Shown here piece after piece: positions 52,293 to 63,952 of a stretch of DNA of 64,000 nt. Made by a program: the position numbers and the translations under genes. The DNA lies in contig NC_079242.1 of NCBI RefSeq assembly GCF_028009165.1, positions 620,001 to 684,000 on the forward strand. Reading direction: 5' to 3'. This DNA comes from Akanthomyces muscarius (lineage: Eukaryota > Ascomycota > Sordariomycetes > Hypocreales > Cordycipitaceae). The notes beneath the pieces were generated by a model. That model did not search any database, was not told where the DNA came from, and saw only the letters and a list, made by a program, of their open reading frames with translations. Numbering within the stretch: position 1 is the stretch's first letter; every line of letters starts with the position of its first letter.

Positions 52293-53810
52293 TATCGGCC
52301 CTCTCACTGGTGCGGCTTGGTATGGGGTGTTTAGCCCAGTCGATGGCTGGGCGGCATGTAACCTCAGAGGTAAGATAGTGGCTCTTCAGGAAGATGCCTC
52401 GAGGTCGATACGCAGTTTCTTAGGGTCAAACTCCGCCTATCCTCTTGAGCCCCTGTTACGCATGACTGTCAACGCGATGACCTTGAGTCACCCTTTGCGG
52501 GGAGTCGCTTCCGCTATTCCGCAGACTGCACATGAGGGTTGTCTAGTAGCAATATAGTCAGCGCGTGTCAAGTCTTGCGTATCGAAAGGCAGTAAACACA
52601 GTGAGTAATTCCTCGTCAGATCTTTTCAGTTGTTTTTGCGACTTCAAGCTTGGAACGCAACGGTTCCTGTGTCCCCCGACCGCGACTTCGCAGTCACTTG
52701 TCTGCCACGGCCTTTGGCCTAAATCAGTTGAGCGGCAATAACCCAGGCTCCAAATTGTGGTAGTAGGCTTTGTATGTACACAACCCAGGAATAGCAAAAA
52801 CCGTGGGGGTCCTCGCGGCTGCGTCTGACTGGGTAGGCGTGTGTCTAACTGCAGGTGAATGGCAGTGAGACAGAAACGGGTGACACAGGCCCCAGTTGGC
52901 TTCGTTCGGTCAGACCTTTTACCATTGGGCATCATTCGAGTGGTTGGGGGTGCGTGATGAAAGACGTCGTCGCGTGACTTACCGTCGCTTGAAATGGATA
53001 GCTTCTTGGGTGGTAGAAGCACCAGCTTCGCTTTACAGCTAGGCCGCGACCTGCTGGTTCAGACAAGACACCCGTCGCGCAAAAAGAAACCGCTTAGAAA
53101 GCGAGCTCCGAACACTGGTCTTCAGCGGCTCGTTCGCAAGTAACGTGGAACATATAAAGAGGCATCCGGAGCCTGCTCCAGCATGAGAAAGGTGAGATGG
53201 AGCCAACAAGCTGGGGCGCTCGATGGGAATCGTTTTAGACCAATCCATGACCGTGAGGCGGGCGGGACCAAGATGTCTCCAGCTGCCAGTGGAGACCGCC
53301 TTCCAGAGTTGGCCGAACCAAGTGCTGGGGTAGTGCATTGAGCAAACTTACAGGCGTGACAGCGGTCGAGAGGGGATTCTACAGTGGATGGAGGTGCTCT
53401 GATGAGCCACGGCGGCGCCGCCAGTTGCACTGAGGAGCACTGTAGCTCTGGTGGCTTACGGGACATGCTTTCACGAGGTAGTACAGCTTGCCAAGTACAC
53501 CACATGAAAATATGCAAGAATAGCAAAGAATTCGCTCTCTATCTAATTTTAAGCAGTGAAAGCTTTCTTCATATTTCTGCAACGCCAGCTGTCTTCAGCA
53601 CTGCCCTGCGGCTGCCTAGCAGTCTTGCTCTTGCGCCTGGAGAAACGCGAAGCGACCTACACCTCCACGTGCTAGCGCGGGGCATTTGACACCATGTCTT
53701 TCTACGACCTGGACCTGGATACATCAGCTTGCTAATGCGCCTCTCGACATAACGCCCTCTTGCCAAGACTCTGGTCCCTAGGTACCGACAGCGCGCAAGG
53801 TCTGCAGGCA
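52293..53810. promoter_or_regulatory. Divergent promoter region, repeat protein / Scy1
   Basis: About 1.5 kb between two divergent start codons. Frames such as 52558..53022 and 53122..53526 on the - strand have no domain or intron support and are rich in Ser, Arg and Pro. No tRNA or mobile-element sequence was recognised. Confidence 0.5.
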
Positions 53811-56422
53811 ATGGATTTTCTCAAGTCGGCTGTGGCCTCGGCCATGGCCAAAGGGCCGCCCTTCCCGTACAGCTTTGGTGACAGGGTCGACGTGGACGAG
53901 TCCATCTGGACACTGTACAACGGCACCAAGAGGGCAAGTTGCGCCGCGCGTCCGAACACTGCTGCTCAAGACAATTGCTAACTATACTCGCAGGAAGATG
54001 GTTCCAACTGCAGCATCTTCTCCTTCGACGTCACCGCTCACAGAGGTCTCCTTCCCCTGGCCAGAAACGCCCTTCGAAAGCTTCGCACCATCCGCCACCC
54101 TGGTGTAATCAAAGTTCTTGACACGGTCGAGGTGGGTGCATATGTCGCGAGTATCTCGATATCTTGGCTAATACTGGCATAGACGGAAACATACATTTAT
54201 ATTGCCACCGAGCGAGTCGTTCCGCTGCGATGGCACGTCCGACGCAAATCCCTAAGTCCTGAAACAATAAAATGGGGTCTACACGGCATTGCTGTACGAA
54301 ACAATGATATCGATTGGCAAAATACAACGTCTAACAGCCCATAGCGCACTCTCAAGTTCATCAACACCGACGCCTCCTCGATCCACGGCAGTGTTAAGGT
54401 CGGGTCGATATATACTTCGGAAAGTGGCGAGTGGAAGCTCGGCGGCTTCGACGTCCTCAGCAGCGTCAAGGAGGACGAATCTACAATATATGTCAGTATT
54501 TACAGTGTGCTACGTGGTAAGTTATTAACATGAACAGACCTACGGAAGTCTAGTCCCCGACTCTGCTCGATACTCGCCTCCAGAAGTCGTACAAAGCGGA
54601 TGGGATGTCATCAAGAAGAATCCTCAATCGGCCGTCGACGCATTCAACTTTGGTGTGCTGATATTCGAGGTGTTCAATGGCGATTATAACGGCCGTGACA
54701 ATGCGGGACAGACTCGCGGCGTTCCTCCCACAATGCACTCTAGCTACAAGCGACTATGTAACGCGAACCCAAAGGCTCGCATATCCGTTGCCGCATTCCT
54801 CGACCAAGGAGGCCGTCGCGACGCCTTTTTTGATACGCCGCTCATCAAACTCACAGAGGGAATTGATAATCTAGGTATCAAGTCAGAAGAAGAACGCGAG
54901 CAGTTTTTAGAGTACGTACTCTTACCGTCACAGCTATACATGGCGCTGACAGCTGCAAAGCGACTTGGAGCAGGTATCCGACGACTTTCCTGAGGACTTC
55001 TTCGTCATGAAGGTCCTCCCGGAGCTCATGAAATCCGTCGAATTCGGTGGTGGTGGGCCTAAGGCCATAGGTGTTGTGCTAAAGATTGCCTCGAAACTGT
55101 CGCAGGATGATTTTGAGACAAAGTTGATTCCCTTTATTGTCAGAATGTTTGGCAATCCCGATCGCGCCATCCGAGTTTGTCTACTAGATAGCCTGCCTCT
55201 CATCATCGACCAACTGCCGCAAAAGGTTGTCAATGACAAGATCTTTCCCCAAATCGTGAGTTATTTCCAAGCCTCTGCCTTTGAAAATAAATCTGTGGAA
55301 ATCCTAACAGTTCTTTAGGTCGCTGGCTTCACAGACGCGGCACCGATTGTGCGAGAGCAGACGCTCAAGTCAGTCTTAGTCTTGATCACCAAGCTCTCGG
55401 ATCGCACAATTAATGGCGAGCTCCTGAAACACCTTGCCAAAACGGCTAATGACGAACAACCCGGTATTCGCACTAATACCACCATTTGCCTTGGTAAGAT
55501 CGCAAAGTATCTCGGAACAGGGTCAAGGTCCAAAGTCCTTATAGCCGCTTTTACACGATCGATGCGAGACCCGTTTGTTCATGCTCGCAACGCTGCCCTG
55601 ATGGCCTTGGCAGCCACATCCGAATATTTCACAGAGGAAGATTGCGCAAACCGTATCCTCCCTGCACTCTGCCCACTGCTCATTGACAAGGAAAAAATGG
55701 TCCGGGATCAGGCGACCCGCGCTATGGACTCGTACGTTGGCAAGATCAAAAAGGCAGCAGCAAATATGCCGGACACGGCGTTGCCACCGTCGCAGGCTGG
55801 TGATGGCCAGGCTGCTCGCATGGGCACGCCCCAACCGAGTGCTGGATCTCAGGGTTGGACTGGCTGGGCTATTTCGTCCTTTACCAACAAGATGTCGACC
55901 GCGGCGGGCGATATGCAAACTGCCAATGGCTCAACGCAGGCACCGAGAGCGTCGTCCTCTCCCGCACCGGACGCCCGCAAGCCGACATCGTCAGCATCTA
56001 TGCTACACAGACAGGCTCTTGCTTCGCCGCCCGCTTCTACGGCAGCACCCTCTCCCACACCGAGCGCCGTAGCGGAAGAGTTTTATGCCGACGGGGCGGA
56101 CGACGCTGGCGGCTGGGGGGACATGGGCGACATGGACGAGGACGGCGGATGGGGCGCGGCGACCGCCGCCAGCGAGCCATCAACAAGGTCGGCGCCCGCT
56201 ACAGCGTCGGCGACGCCGTTTGACGAGGGAGAGCCCGACTTTGCAGGATGGCTTGCGGCCCAGTCGCAAAAGAAGTCTGGCTCGAAGCCGCTGCCCAAGG
56301 GCTTGGCAAAGGCTGGCCCTGCAAAGAAGGCGCCTGCGAAGAAGCCAGTGGCGGCAAAGAAGATTGACCTCGCGCCAAAAGCGGATGATGGCGATGATGA
56401 GGGCTGGGGAGATGGCTGGTAG
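53811..56422 (+). CDS. scy1: Scy1-like protein pseudokinase (SCYL1 family)
   Basis: Seven exons, join(53811..53933, 53994..54131, 54183..54293, 54345..54491, 54538..54911, 54961..55255, 55319..56422), 763 aa. Intron 1 uses a GC donor (AGG|GCAAGT), the others GT. The start MDFLKSAVASAMAKGPPFPYSFGD is typical of the family (shown as key words). Residues about 15-290 form a kinase-like domain lacking a normal DFG and catalytic HRD loop (GGFDVLSS stands in the DFG place), so no kinase activity is expected. HEAT repeats follow (about 310-560, with LEQVSDDFPEDFF). A disordered Ala/Pro/Ser-rich part leads to the C-terminal acidic-Trp motif DDEGWGDGW. Scy1 proteins act in COPI traffic between Golgi and ER and in tRNA export. 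Confidence 0.92.
53934..53993 (+). other. GC-AG intron in scy1
   Basis: Removing 53934..53993 joins NGTKR to EDGSNCSIF in frame. The donor reads AGG|GCAAGT, which is the known consensus of GC-AG introns, and a CTAAC branch point lies just before the acceptor. No GT donor gives the expected protein. Confidence 0.75.
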
Positions 56423-56887
56423 ATACATGCATATATCAGAGCGCAAAATCACAAAGAGAGACGTAGCGTTTCTTCACGGCACGGAGACTAGACCAAAGTA
56501 TACTCGAATACGTACCCACGCATAGGTCCTGCACAGTCGTAAAAGGCATTAAGCGAGTGAGTCAGTCTCAGCAGCCATACCCAGAGTCTATGAGAAAGAG
56601 TTCATCGCTTTGTCAACAGCGTCCCAGATCTTTTCGGGCAAGGCAATGGATTCGTTTGCGTGGACGCTGGGGATCCGTCAAATTAGCCAGCGGAGTATAT
56701 TCACCTAAGCGTGTTATTATTATTGCTATGATCATTTTTATTGTTCTATATTGTTCTTTGTTGCTCTTATTGTTGTTGCTGTTTCTGGTTTTTCTTATGA
56801 TTTCTCATTGTTCTTATTATTTTGTTATTATATTTGAAACAGCAACATATTCTTCCTCTTATTTACTATCAAACTTCGGCTTGGCAA
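56423..56887. terminator. Convergent 3' region, scy1 / phospholipase B
   Basis: These 465 bases separate two converging stop codons. The right half (about 56715-56870) is a T-rich low-complexity stretch (TTATTATTG, TTGTTGTTG types). Confidence 0.5.
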
Positions 56888-59087
56888 TTATATAGCAAGC
56901 ATTGCGGCGACGGACAGGATGGTGACGAGCAGCTGCGTGGTAGCGTACGACGCGCGGGCCAGGCCAGCACTGTCCTTGACAATGATGGGCTTGCCATAGT
57001 ACGTCGGGTCGAAGGGCCCGTTGGGGGTGCTGGTGTTTGTGTTGCCCTTCCAGCAGTAGCGGTCGAAACACTTGGCGCACTGCCGGGGCACGGTGGCGTT
57101 GGTGCGATAGAAGCTGCGGGCGAGGATGGCACAGGCGACGCAGGCGGGCCACTCGGTGTCGCGGGTGGCGTTGAGCTGCGTGGCGACGGCCCAGCCGTTG
57201 TCAATGATGGCGGCGCGCTCGCCGTCCTTGACGGTCCAGGTGAATGTCGTCAGGTTGCCGTTGTAGACGTACGGGTGGTTAGGCAGCCAGACGACGAGAG
57301 GCGCGACGCTGCCGCTGCCGCTGCCGTGAGTGGTGAGGTTGGTGGCGTTGCAGCCAAAAAAGGTCGGGCGCGCGTTGAAGCCCAGGTTGCGCATGGTGTT
57401 CTTGTCCGGAACCGGAGGGAAGGGCGAGATGTCCTGCAATGCGGCCTGCTGGGCACGCTCGTAGCTGGCGACCAGGGCAGAGCCATCGGGCCAGCCGAAC
57501 TCGGTATCCGAAGACGAGTCGTAGGCAAACACGACGTCAACCGCGCGGTCGGGCAGCAGGTGTGGGTGGAAGGGGATATTTTGGGCGTCCTCGCTGCCGT
57601 CGACGAGGTTGAGGCGCGAGTGGTTGGCGTTGCGGTTGGTGGACGGGCGGAAGCCGCGAAAGGGGTTTGGCGACCACTCGGCAATGTCGTAGGAGCTCGA
57701 GTCGCTCAGCGCAGAAATGAGCTTCGCGGCCGTCTTGATAGCGAAGTCAGGGACATCGCCGGGTAAGTACTTTTTGTTGTTGTCCTTGAGGTATGAGATG
57801 GACTGCGTGTAGACCGACGAGGTGGTACCCATGACGAAGCCCGCATTATCGAAGCCGGTGACGCAGCTGTCCTGATCCGTCACATCTCCATCTTTGAATG
57901 ATGTGCCGACGTACCGGAGTGGCACCCATCCAGAGAGCGTTGGGTCTGAGGAGCCGAGCTCCCAAGGCGTAAACTCGTAGATTGTAGAGTTGATCGCGGT
58001 GATGACAGTCTTTTCCGAGCTGCGTCCGTTTGCCAGAAGCACAGGCATTGGGGCCTTGCCCGTTGAAAAGTCGGAGTCGTTGGCGATTGAGCTCCAAGTA
58101 TATCCCGGTCCACCATTGCTGGCGTTGACCATTTGGTACGCCAGCATACGGCCCCAGTAGTCGCTGGCTGAGACGTTGAAGCTGGCTTTGGATTTCCCCT
58201 CCACTTCGTTGAAAACATCGGTGTAGTATCCACGGACGCTATACTGATCGGGGCCTGTGGAATGAAGAGGTTAGCATCGGGCCGGGGCAGATTGATAAGA
58301 AGCAGAGTCGGAGTGAATGCCATGCCTTTGAAGATGCTGTTTTCCAGCTGCCATATGAGCGGCGCGTCGACGGCGCTCTGCACCGAAGTGAAATTATTTA
58401 CAAACAAGCTGCCGACGAGCCAGTCGCCGCCCGAGAGGCCGGATATATAGGTTGCGCTTTGCAGCAGGCCGCCCAGATTTCCCTTTTCCTCGCTACCGGC
58501 TGAGCGATCATCCCAGGCCGCAATTGCGCCGGCGCCTCCAATCATGGCGCGGTAGCCGCCTCCGGAAATGGCGATGCCAATATTCGGAAGTTTTGTTGAG
58601 TTGTGAGTGGCATTGCCAAGGTATGCTTCGCTGTCGAAACCAGTAATGACCAAGCGCTTGAGGAGACGGCGCATGTGAGGTATCGTCTCCTTGCGACGCT
58701 CGGGAATCCATGCCTTCTCGTCCGGACCAAGGGAGCTACCTGAGCGAATCTTGGGAGGAGGGTCGGGGCATGCCGATGATGATGGGACGTATCCAGAGGG
58801 AGCAGCGTTTATGGCGCGGTTGACAATGGCCCCAGCGTCTGGTGTGTCGATTTGGGAGGATGGATCTGAAAGGTCAAGCGGCTCTGCGCGTTCAACTCGT
58901 GCTACATTGCCCCATGTCAGCTATAGCCGTGCTAGGATACCCAATACGGTTGTGGGGCGATGAATGCGAACTTGTCGCACGCGGCCAGGAGTCTCAAAAT
59001 GGGCAGCGTACCAATATGAGGCGAGTTGGCGTTTGCTTGGGACACGCATGCTGACGCGGCGGCAAGCAGCAGCGCTAGGTGCTTCAT
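56888..59087 (-). CDS. Phospholipase B / lysophospholipase (probably GPI-anchored)
   Basis: Three exons, complement(56888..58254, 58326..58901, 59012..59087), 672 aa. Intron 2 uses a GC donor (AAAG|GCATGG). Residues 1-20 are a signal peptide. The enzyme removes acyl chains from phospholipids and lysophospholipids outside the cell or at the wall. The PLA2_B domain shows SGGGYRAMIGGAGAIAAWDDR and the nucleophile motif GLSGGDWLVGS, where most relatives have GGSW. The catalytic Asp lies in NLVDGSEDAQNIPFHPHLL. Many N-x-S/T sites and pairs of Cys suit a secreted glycoprotein. The last 25 residues are hydrophobic after a small-residue site, which suggests a GPI anchor. The N-terminal part rebuilt by intron 1 (IARVERAEPLD) is less certain. 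Confidence 0.9.
58255..58325 (-). other. GC-AG intron in phospholipase B
   Basis: Splicing 58325..58255 on the - strand joins ENSIFKG to PDQYSVRGYYTDV in frame, as the family needs. The donor is AAAG|GCATGG. The preceding 60 bases of the exon contain no usable GT. A GCTAAC branch point precedes the CCACAG acceptor. Confidence 0.65.
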
Positions 59088-60910
59088 GACGATAGTATAC
59101 CGGCCGCACTATTGTAAACGTGTCGAATGGTCAATCATCTGGCACCGCCGGGCTCTGCCGGCTGCGTCCGTGGGGTGTGTGACGTGTTGAAAGCGCTCGC
59201 GATCACCGATCAGGCGTTTCCTGACGGCGAACGACTGTCGAGTGATGGAGTCGTCAGAGAGCCGGGCGTTCGCGGTCGCGGGAGTGTTTCAGCGCGGGAT
59301 GAGAGCGCGCTTTGGCAAAGGAGAGTATATATGCAGCCGAGATGGCTGTCAGGCGAATTGGTGCAGGAGATGGTGAGGGCAGATGCAGATGAACACGGAG
59401 AAGAGTAAAGAGGGAGATTTGCCAAATTTAGTCCGGTACAAAGCGTCGCATGACGACGCAGGCCAAGCCTTTTGGCATCATTTGCTACGCAGTTATGGAG
59501 GGCTTACAGTGGGTTATAGTGGGTTAAATTTACAGAGAAGCACAACAGTGAACTAATGCGTAGTAACACTGTGGGTAAAATGCAGTTTTAAGGTCGAGTT
59601 ATGATTAATCATGATTGCTTTATCAAATATCGATCCTCATAATTTATTTTATATCTTTCAGGCTTCTATATGAGGAGATAGTCATGGGTGTCTACATTTC
59701 TTCTTCTCTGCCATCCCGGTCCGCCAGTGGCTTGGAACCGACTTGGCGCGCCAGCTTCAGAACACTTTTCTTCTCACCATCCCAATAAATCTAGTGCACG
59801 GATGTCTATAATGGTACAAAACCGAGCTGTGCGCCAGCATGGCTCCCAAAGGGACCGCATCTCTCTTTAGGGTTATCGTTGCGGACGTGCATGTCAATGT
59901 TAGCAACGCCATAGGCAACACCTGTTGCTTTTGAGCTCGAGCTGAGCCATATTCTACGTAGGTACCAGCATGGCAGCGCTATTGACCACGACAAGAGAAG
60001 TAGAATAGCGAGAACAATAAGAACGGCAAAAACGGCAAGAACAATAAAAAGAAGGCATACCGATAAAAGGGGCCAATACACCTGCGTCATGCAACTGATT
60101 TCCAGGTGGGGGGCGCCTGTAACGCTCGGTGCACTTTCACTGGTCTACCGCCTGAATGGCGTTGACGAGCGCCTCTTCAGGGCCTCCGTCTACCTTAAAT
60201 TTAGTAGTGCGGTACCTACGAACCAGTAGGTGGCATTAGTCTACAGAAAGTACTCCAAGTACTCACCATCGCCATATGCTTCATCTTGTCCGCAAACATC
60301 AAAGCTTCAACTCTACCGCCCTCGCAGATACCCGATCATTATCAGATCATCCCTCGCTATCGAGGCTGCCTCAGCGCCGTTTTCAGCAATTTCTTCCGCT
60401 TCTACTCTCTACTCCACACCAACTACGCCTTTCTTGGTCATCGTCTCTCTCTACCCTTCCACAACCTTCCGACAAGACCTGGTGGGGGATTTTGAGACTT
60501 GCATTTCGCGACAGCCTTTCCTCCTTGCGTCATCCCAAGATAAATCCCATCACGTCGCGCATTTACCCCAGATCATCCATGTTTCCTCCTCGAACTTACC
60601 AAAACACAGCGCGGCTTATGCACCTCCCTGCGCCGCCGCCTCTTGCATGAATCTTCTGCGTGCCGGGGCCTTTTTTCCTGTATTATTATTCTGGTTTTTT
60701 CCCGCTTTGGGCACGCCCAAGTCGATCGAGCCTGGCCTCCGCCTCATTCAGACACCCAGCCTCCGCCCCACGACCTTGCATACTCCAGCATCGCATTTGC
60801 ATCCGCCTTCATACATATACATAGTCGGCCAGCTCATCATCGCCTTGAGCCTCTGGCGCTGATCCGCCAGCCACCGCATTAAGATACATCCCCGCGTCGC
60901 AGCCTCCGAC
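59088..60910. promoter_or_regulatory. Divergent promoter region, phospholipase B / Sok1
   Basis: About 1.8 kb between two divergent start codons. The segment 59410-59690 is AT-rich and has a short direct repeat (GTGGGTTATA then GTGGGTTAAA near 59509-59528). From about 60270 the + strand is CT-rich and forms a long leader of the Sok1-like gene. The 210-codon frame at 60230..60862 runs through this leader with Ser/Pro/Leu-rich content and is not called as a gene. Confidence 0.5.
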
Positions 60911-63900
60911 ATGCGTCGACCGTCTCTAGACCTCAGCGAGCCCTCGCGCAACATTGAAGAGTCAAACGGCGAGCCCTCCGACGGCCACGCCATGGACCTA
61001 GACTTGGATCTTGATTTCGCCATGCCGCCAACCGACCAAGATACCCGCGACCAAGACGCCCGCATCTATTCGCCGCCGCCGCGCATTGCCGACCGTTTCT
61101 ATCGTCCGTCGCACGCCCGCCGCCGTGACTCCGCCGCCTCTTCTCGACGCAACTCTATGTCTTCGGTCCACTCACGCTGCTCTTCCATCCATGCTGCTTC
61201 CGCTCATCCCAATGAGCAGAGCAAACATGTCGCTCAACACCTTCGCCGCGCGTCTTTTCTCGAGGACCGCAGGGCCCGCCTAGCCGATCGGGCTGCTCAC
61301 GCCGAAAAGGTCCGTCTGAGAGCTGCCCTCGCAAAGGCTGCGCCGCGTGGGCAGGCCTCGGAGGAAAAGGCTCTCGCCGCGCAGCAGGCTCGAGAGCGAA
61401 ACCTTGCTGAGATTGCTGCCACCTGCGCCGAGGAGGTACGCAAAGCCAAGCAGGTTGCCGAACAGACAAAAGAGAAGCGTGAGCAGGAAGTTGCTCGCAT
61501 CAAGTCCCAGCTGGAGGAGCGCATGGCCGAGGCCCAGCGCCGCCGAGAAGAGTTGCTATCTAAAAATACGTCCCGCAAGGCCCGCGTCAACAGCGCCTCC
61601 AGGAAGCCCAACGATGTCCTGGCCGGGCGTGAGAGTCGTAAACTATCTGATGCGGATGCTGCCCGCAAGATTCAAGGCTGGTGGCGCTCCATTGTCCGCA
61701 AGCGAGCTGTTGACGAGTTCCACAAACTCGGCTTAAGCATTGACGGCATCCGAGAGACTGATTTTGACACGGTCGTTGAGTTGCTTGCTCAAGAAAACGT
61801 GCTTCACGCTGCCGCTCGCTTGCTGCGTCTTTGCGGGTTGCAAGAAGGCGAGCCCAACTCTGTTGCTGAGATGGCTGCTTGCCGCACCTTCATGAGTGCT
61901 TTCCTCATCCTCGGACACCCCAACAAAGTCCTCAGTACAAAAAACGACTCTACCGAGTCAACTGCCGATGTTGAAAACGCCATGACCGCAACTAACCGCC
62001 TGCCAGTTGCCGACCTGAATAATCCTCAACTGCAAGACCTCATCGGGAAAGCTAAAGATCTCCTCATCTCGTTTGAGAATATCCTCTCTTGGCTTACGCC
62101 CGCCAACCGATACACGGTTCCGCCTTCCATGCGCAATGCTATCCCTGAAGCATACGCTGTCTTTTACAACGCATTCATCGCCTGGAAGTCGCGCGACTCT
62201 AATGCCCTGGTCGAAGTCATGGTCATGCAGTTTGTCGAACTCGATGCCATTTATCAGACCGTCAAAGACAGTACCGATGACGCCGCTGCCGCCCTATACC
62301 GACAGAGCATTCAGGACAGCCAGCTCATGCTGATTGTCCGAATCAAACGACTTGCCGGTCAGGAAAAGGGGAAAAGGCTGATTTTCGAAGCTGTTGCCGA
62401 AGCACGCAAGGCACGCAAAGCCAAAAAGCACACCGCCGGTGATACCAGGCCTCGAGTTGCTGACAACTCGGTTGGCGATGCATCTGCCACTGCCAAAAGC
62501 CTTGTATCTCCCGAGTCTCATACACTCACTCCCCCGTCGACACCACTCAGCAGAGGCCAGGGTCAGAGCACAGGCCAGCAGCAGTCCTCTGGGCCCAAGA
62601 CTGGCTTGATGGGCCTGCTTCCCAACAACCGGGTCGTTGTGCATGAGCTTGCAATCAACAAAGAGTATCAGATACCTACCGAAGACTATGTCGAACAGCA
62701 AGCGGCCATGACCAGACCCCTCTACGCACATCTGAGGGCCACTGCCGATGCGGATGACAACGATGTCAACTTCCGCATCTTTCTTACCATGGCAAGCAAC
62801 ATAAGAGATAAGCTGCAGCGGCTCCTCAAGCCTGGAAACTCGATGTATAATCTCATCGGCGAGATTCTTGACCCGGAAATGGCAGAACAGCAGTTCACGC
62901 TTGGCAATTTCTCATACGAAAAATTCTTTACTGCCATGGCATCGCTGCTGCCCAAGCTCTGTGCGCCCTTCCGCGATGAAGAAGTCAATACCCTCATACA
63001 TGGCAAGTTAGCTGACGGCAATGTCATTGACCGCGTCGAGGCCCTGATTGGTTTCATCGATGTAATGCTTTGCGATTATGTCAATTATTTGATGCGTATC
63101 GCCGCGCCGCAGCTTATTGAGTCCGCTGCACAGTACGAGGCGAAGCGCTTTGCACAAGAGATTGCAGTAGGTGATGTCCGCCTCGGTGTTGCCGAGAATG
63201 CATGGCGTGCAGCTACCAACAAGGTGATGGCTGAGGTGCAGCGTCGCGATCCAGAGGGCATCAACCACCCCAAATCGCGGCCTAGTGCTTCACGTTTCTA
63301 TGCGCAAATGCTCGTGGATGTTTTCACAACGCTGGCCCTTCCAGTGGCGCCTGATCAGGTCCCTGAAATGCTTCGTCTCGATCTTCCGCGCATCACCAAG
63401 GTCTCGACCATGGTTCAGCGCATTATTACTGTTGGTGCTGTGCTGCTACAATGCAAGAACCTACTCAAGCGAGATGTCCGCTCGCAGTGGAAAACAGAGG
63501 CCTCCCGTATCCTGGCCGTGCTCGAGAACGAACATGCATCACTCGATACCGCGCTCGAAGGCACCATGGCTGCACTCGAGGCGGGCCGATCCATGCCCAC
63601 TGCGACGAAGGCGCAGTTGCGACAGCTGGTGCGCCAAGTTCTGGAGGCGTCTCAGCAGATGGCGCGGACAGGTGCCGAGCCAACTCAGCCAGTCCTTCGC
63701 CTTCTCCTCACCCGGTTACGCGGCAACATTCTAGCCAGACTCGTTCCTGGCTCCTCTTCAGCGAGCGAAAAGGTCAAGGCAGCAAACATGGCCGGTGAAA
63801 AGCTGGCCAGCCTAGGCCTTTCGGAATTTGTTGACCGCGTCAGGCAGATTTCTGATCTCCTCGACAAGGTTGGCTCGGTTGACCGCGCTGCGCACGGCAC

Positions 63901-63952
63901 TTGGTGGGATGCCGTCGCCATCAAAGTGCAACAAGAGACCATCGAGTCTTGA
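60911..63952 (+). CDS. sok1: Sok1-like protein (T-complex protein 11 / TCP11 family)
   Basis: A single exon of 1013 aa. An acidic then Ser/Arg-rich N terminus (about 1-105) is followed by a long charged coiled coil (about 105-235). An IQ calmodulin-binding motif (ADAARKIQGWWRSIVRKRAV) lies at about 246-266. The TCP11 domain fills about 560-1005, with NFRIFLTMASNIRDKLQRLL, LIGFIDVMLCDYVNYLM and the closing FVDRVRQISDLLDKVG. In yeast, Sok1 was found as a suppressor of loss of protein kinase A. The label 'kinase' sometimes given to it is not supported, as no kinase motifs are present. The start at 60911 is the first ATG after the CT-rich leader. Confidence 0.88.
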   Translation: MRRPSLDLSEPSRNIEESNGEPSDGHAMDLDLDLDFAMPPTDQDTRDQDARIYSPPPRIADRFYRPSHARRRDSAASSRRNSMSSVHSRCSSIHAASAHPNEQSKHVAQHLRRASFLEDRRARLADRAAHAEKVRLRAALAKAAPRGQASEEKALAAQQARERNLAEIAATCAEEVRKAKQVAEQTKEKREQEVARIKSQLEERMAEAQRRREELLSKNTSRKARVNSASRKPNDVLAGRESRKLSDADAARKIQGWWRSIVRKRAVDEFHKLGLSIDGIRETDFDTVVELLAQENVLHAAARLLRLCGLQEGEPNSVAEMAACRTFMSAFLILGHPNKVLSTKNDSTESTADVENAMTATNRLPVADLNNPQLQDLIGKAKDLLISFENILSWLTPANRYTVPPSMRNAIPEAYAVFYNAFIAWKSRDSNALVEVMVMQFVELDAIYQTVKDSTDDAAAALYRQSIQDSQLMLIVRIKRLAGQEKGKRLIFEAVAEARKARKAKKHTAGDTRPRVADNSVGDASATAKSLVSPESHTLTPPSTPLSRGQGQSTGQQQSSGPKTGLMGLLPNNRVVVHELAINKEYQIPTEDYVEQQAAMTRPLYAHLRATADADDNDVNFRIFLTMASNIRDKLQRLLKPGNSMYNLIGEILDPEMAEQQFTLGNFSYEKFFTAMASLLPKLCAPFRDEEVNTLIHGKLADGNVIDRVEALIGFIDVMLCDYVNYLMRIAAPQLIESAAQYEAKRFAQEIAVGDVRLGVAENAWRAATNKVMAEVQRRDPEGINHPKSRPSASRFYAQMLVDVFTTLALPVAPDQVPEMLRLDLPRITKVSTMVQRIITVGAVLLQCKNLLKRDVRSQWKTEASRILAVLENEHASLDTALEGTMAALEAGRSMPTATKAQLRQLVRQVLEASQQMARTGAEPTQPVLRLLLTRLRGNILARLVPGSSSASEKVKAANMAGEKLASLGLSEFVDRVRQISDLLDKVGSVDRAAHGTWWDAVAIKVQQETIES

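Noticed and set aside
52558..53526. Frames of 134-154 codons on the - strand between the repeat protein and scy1
   Set aside because: Mutually overlapping, Ser/Arg/Pro-rich, with no conserved words.
60230..60862. 210-codon frame before sok1
   Set aside because: Lies in a CT-rich leader, with Ser/Pro/Leu-rich composition and no homology. A leader or uORF region is more likely.
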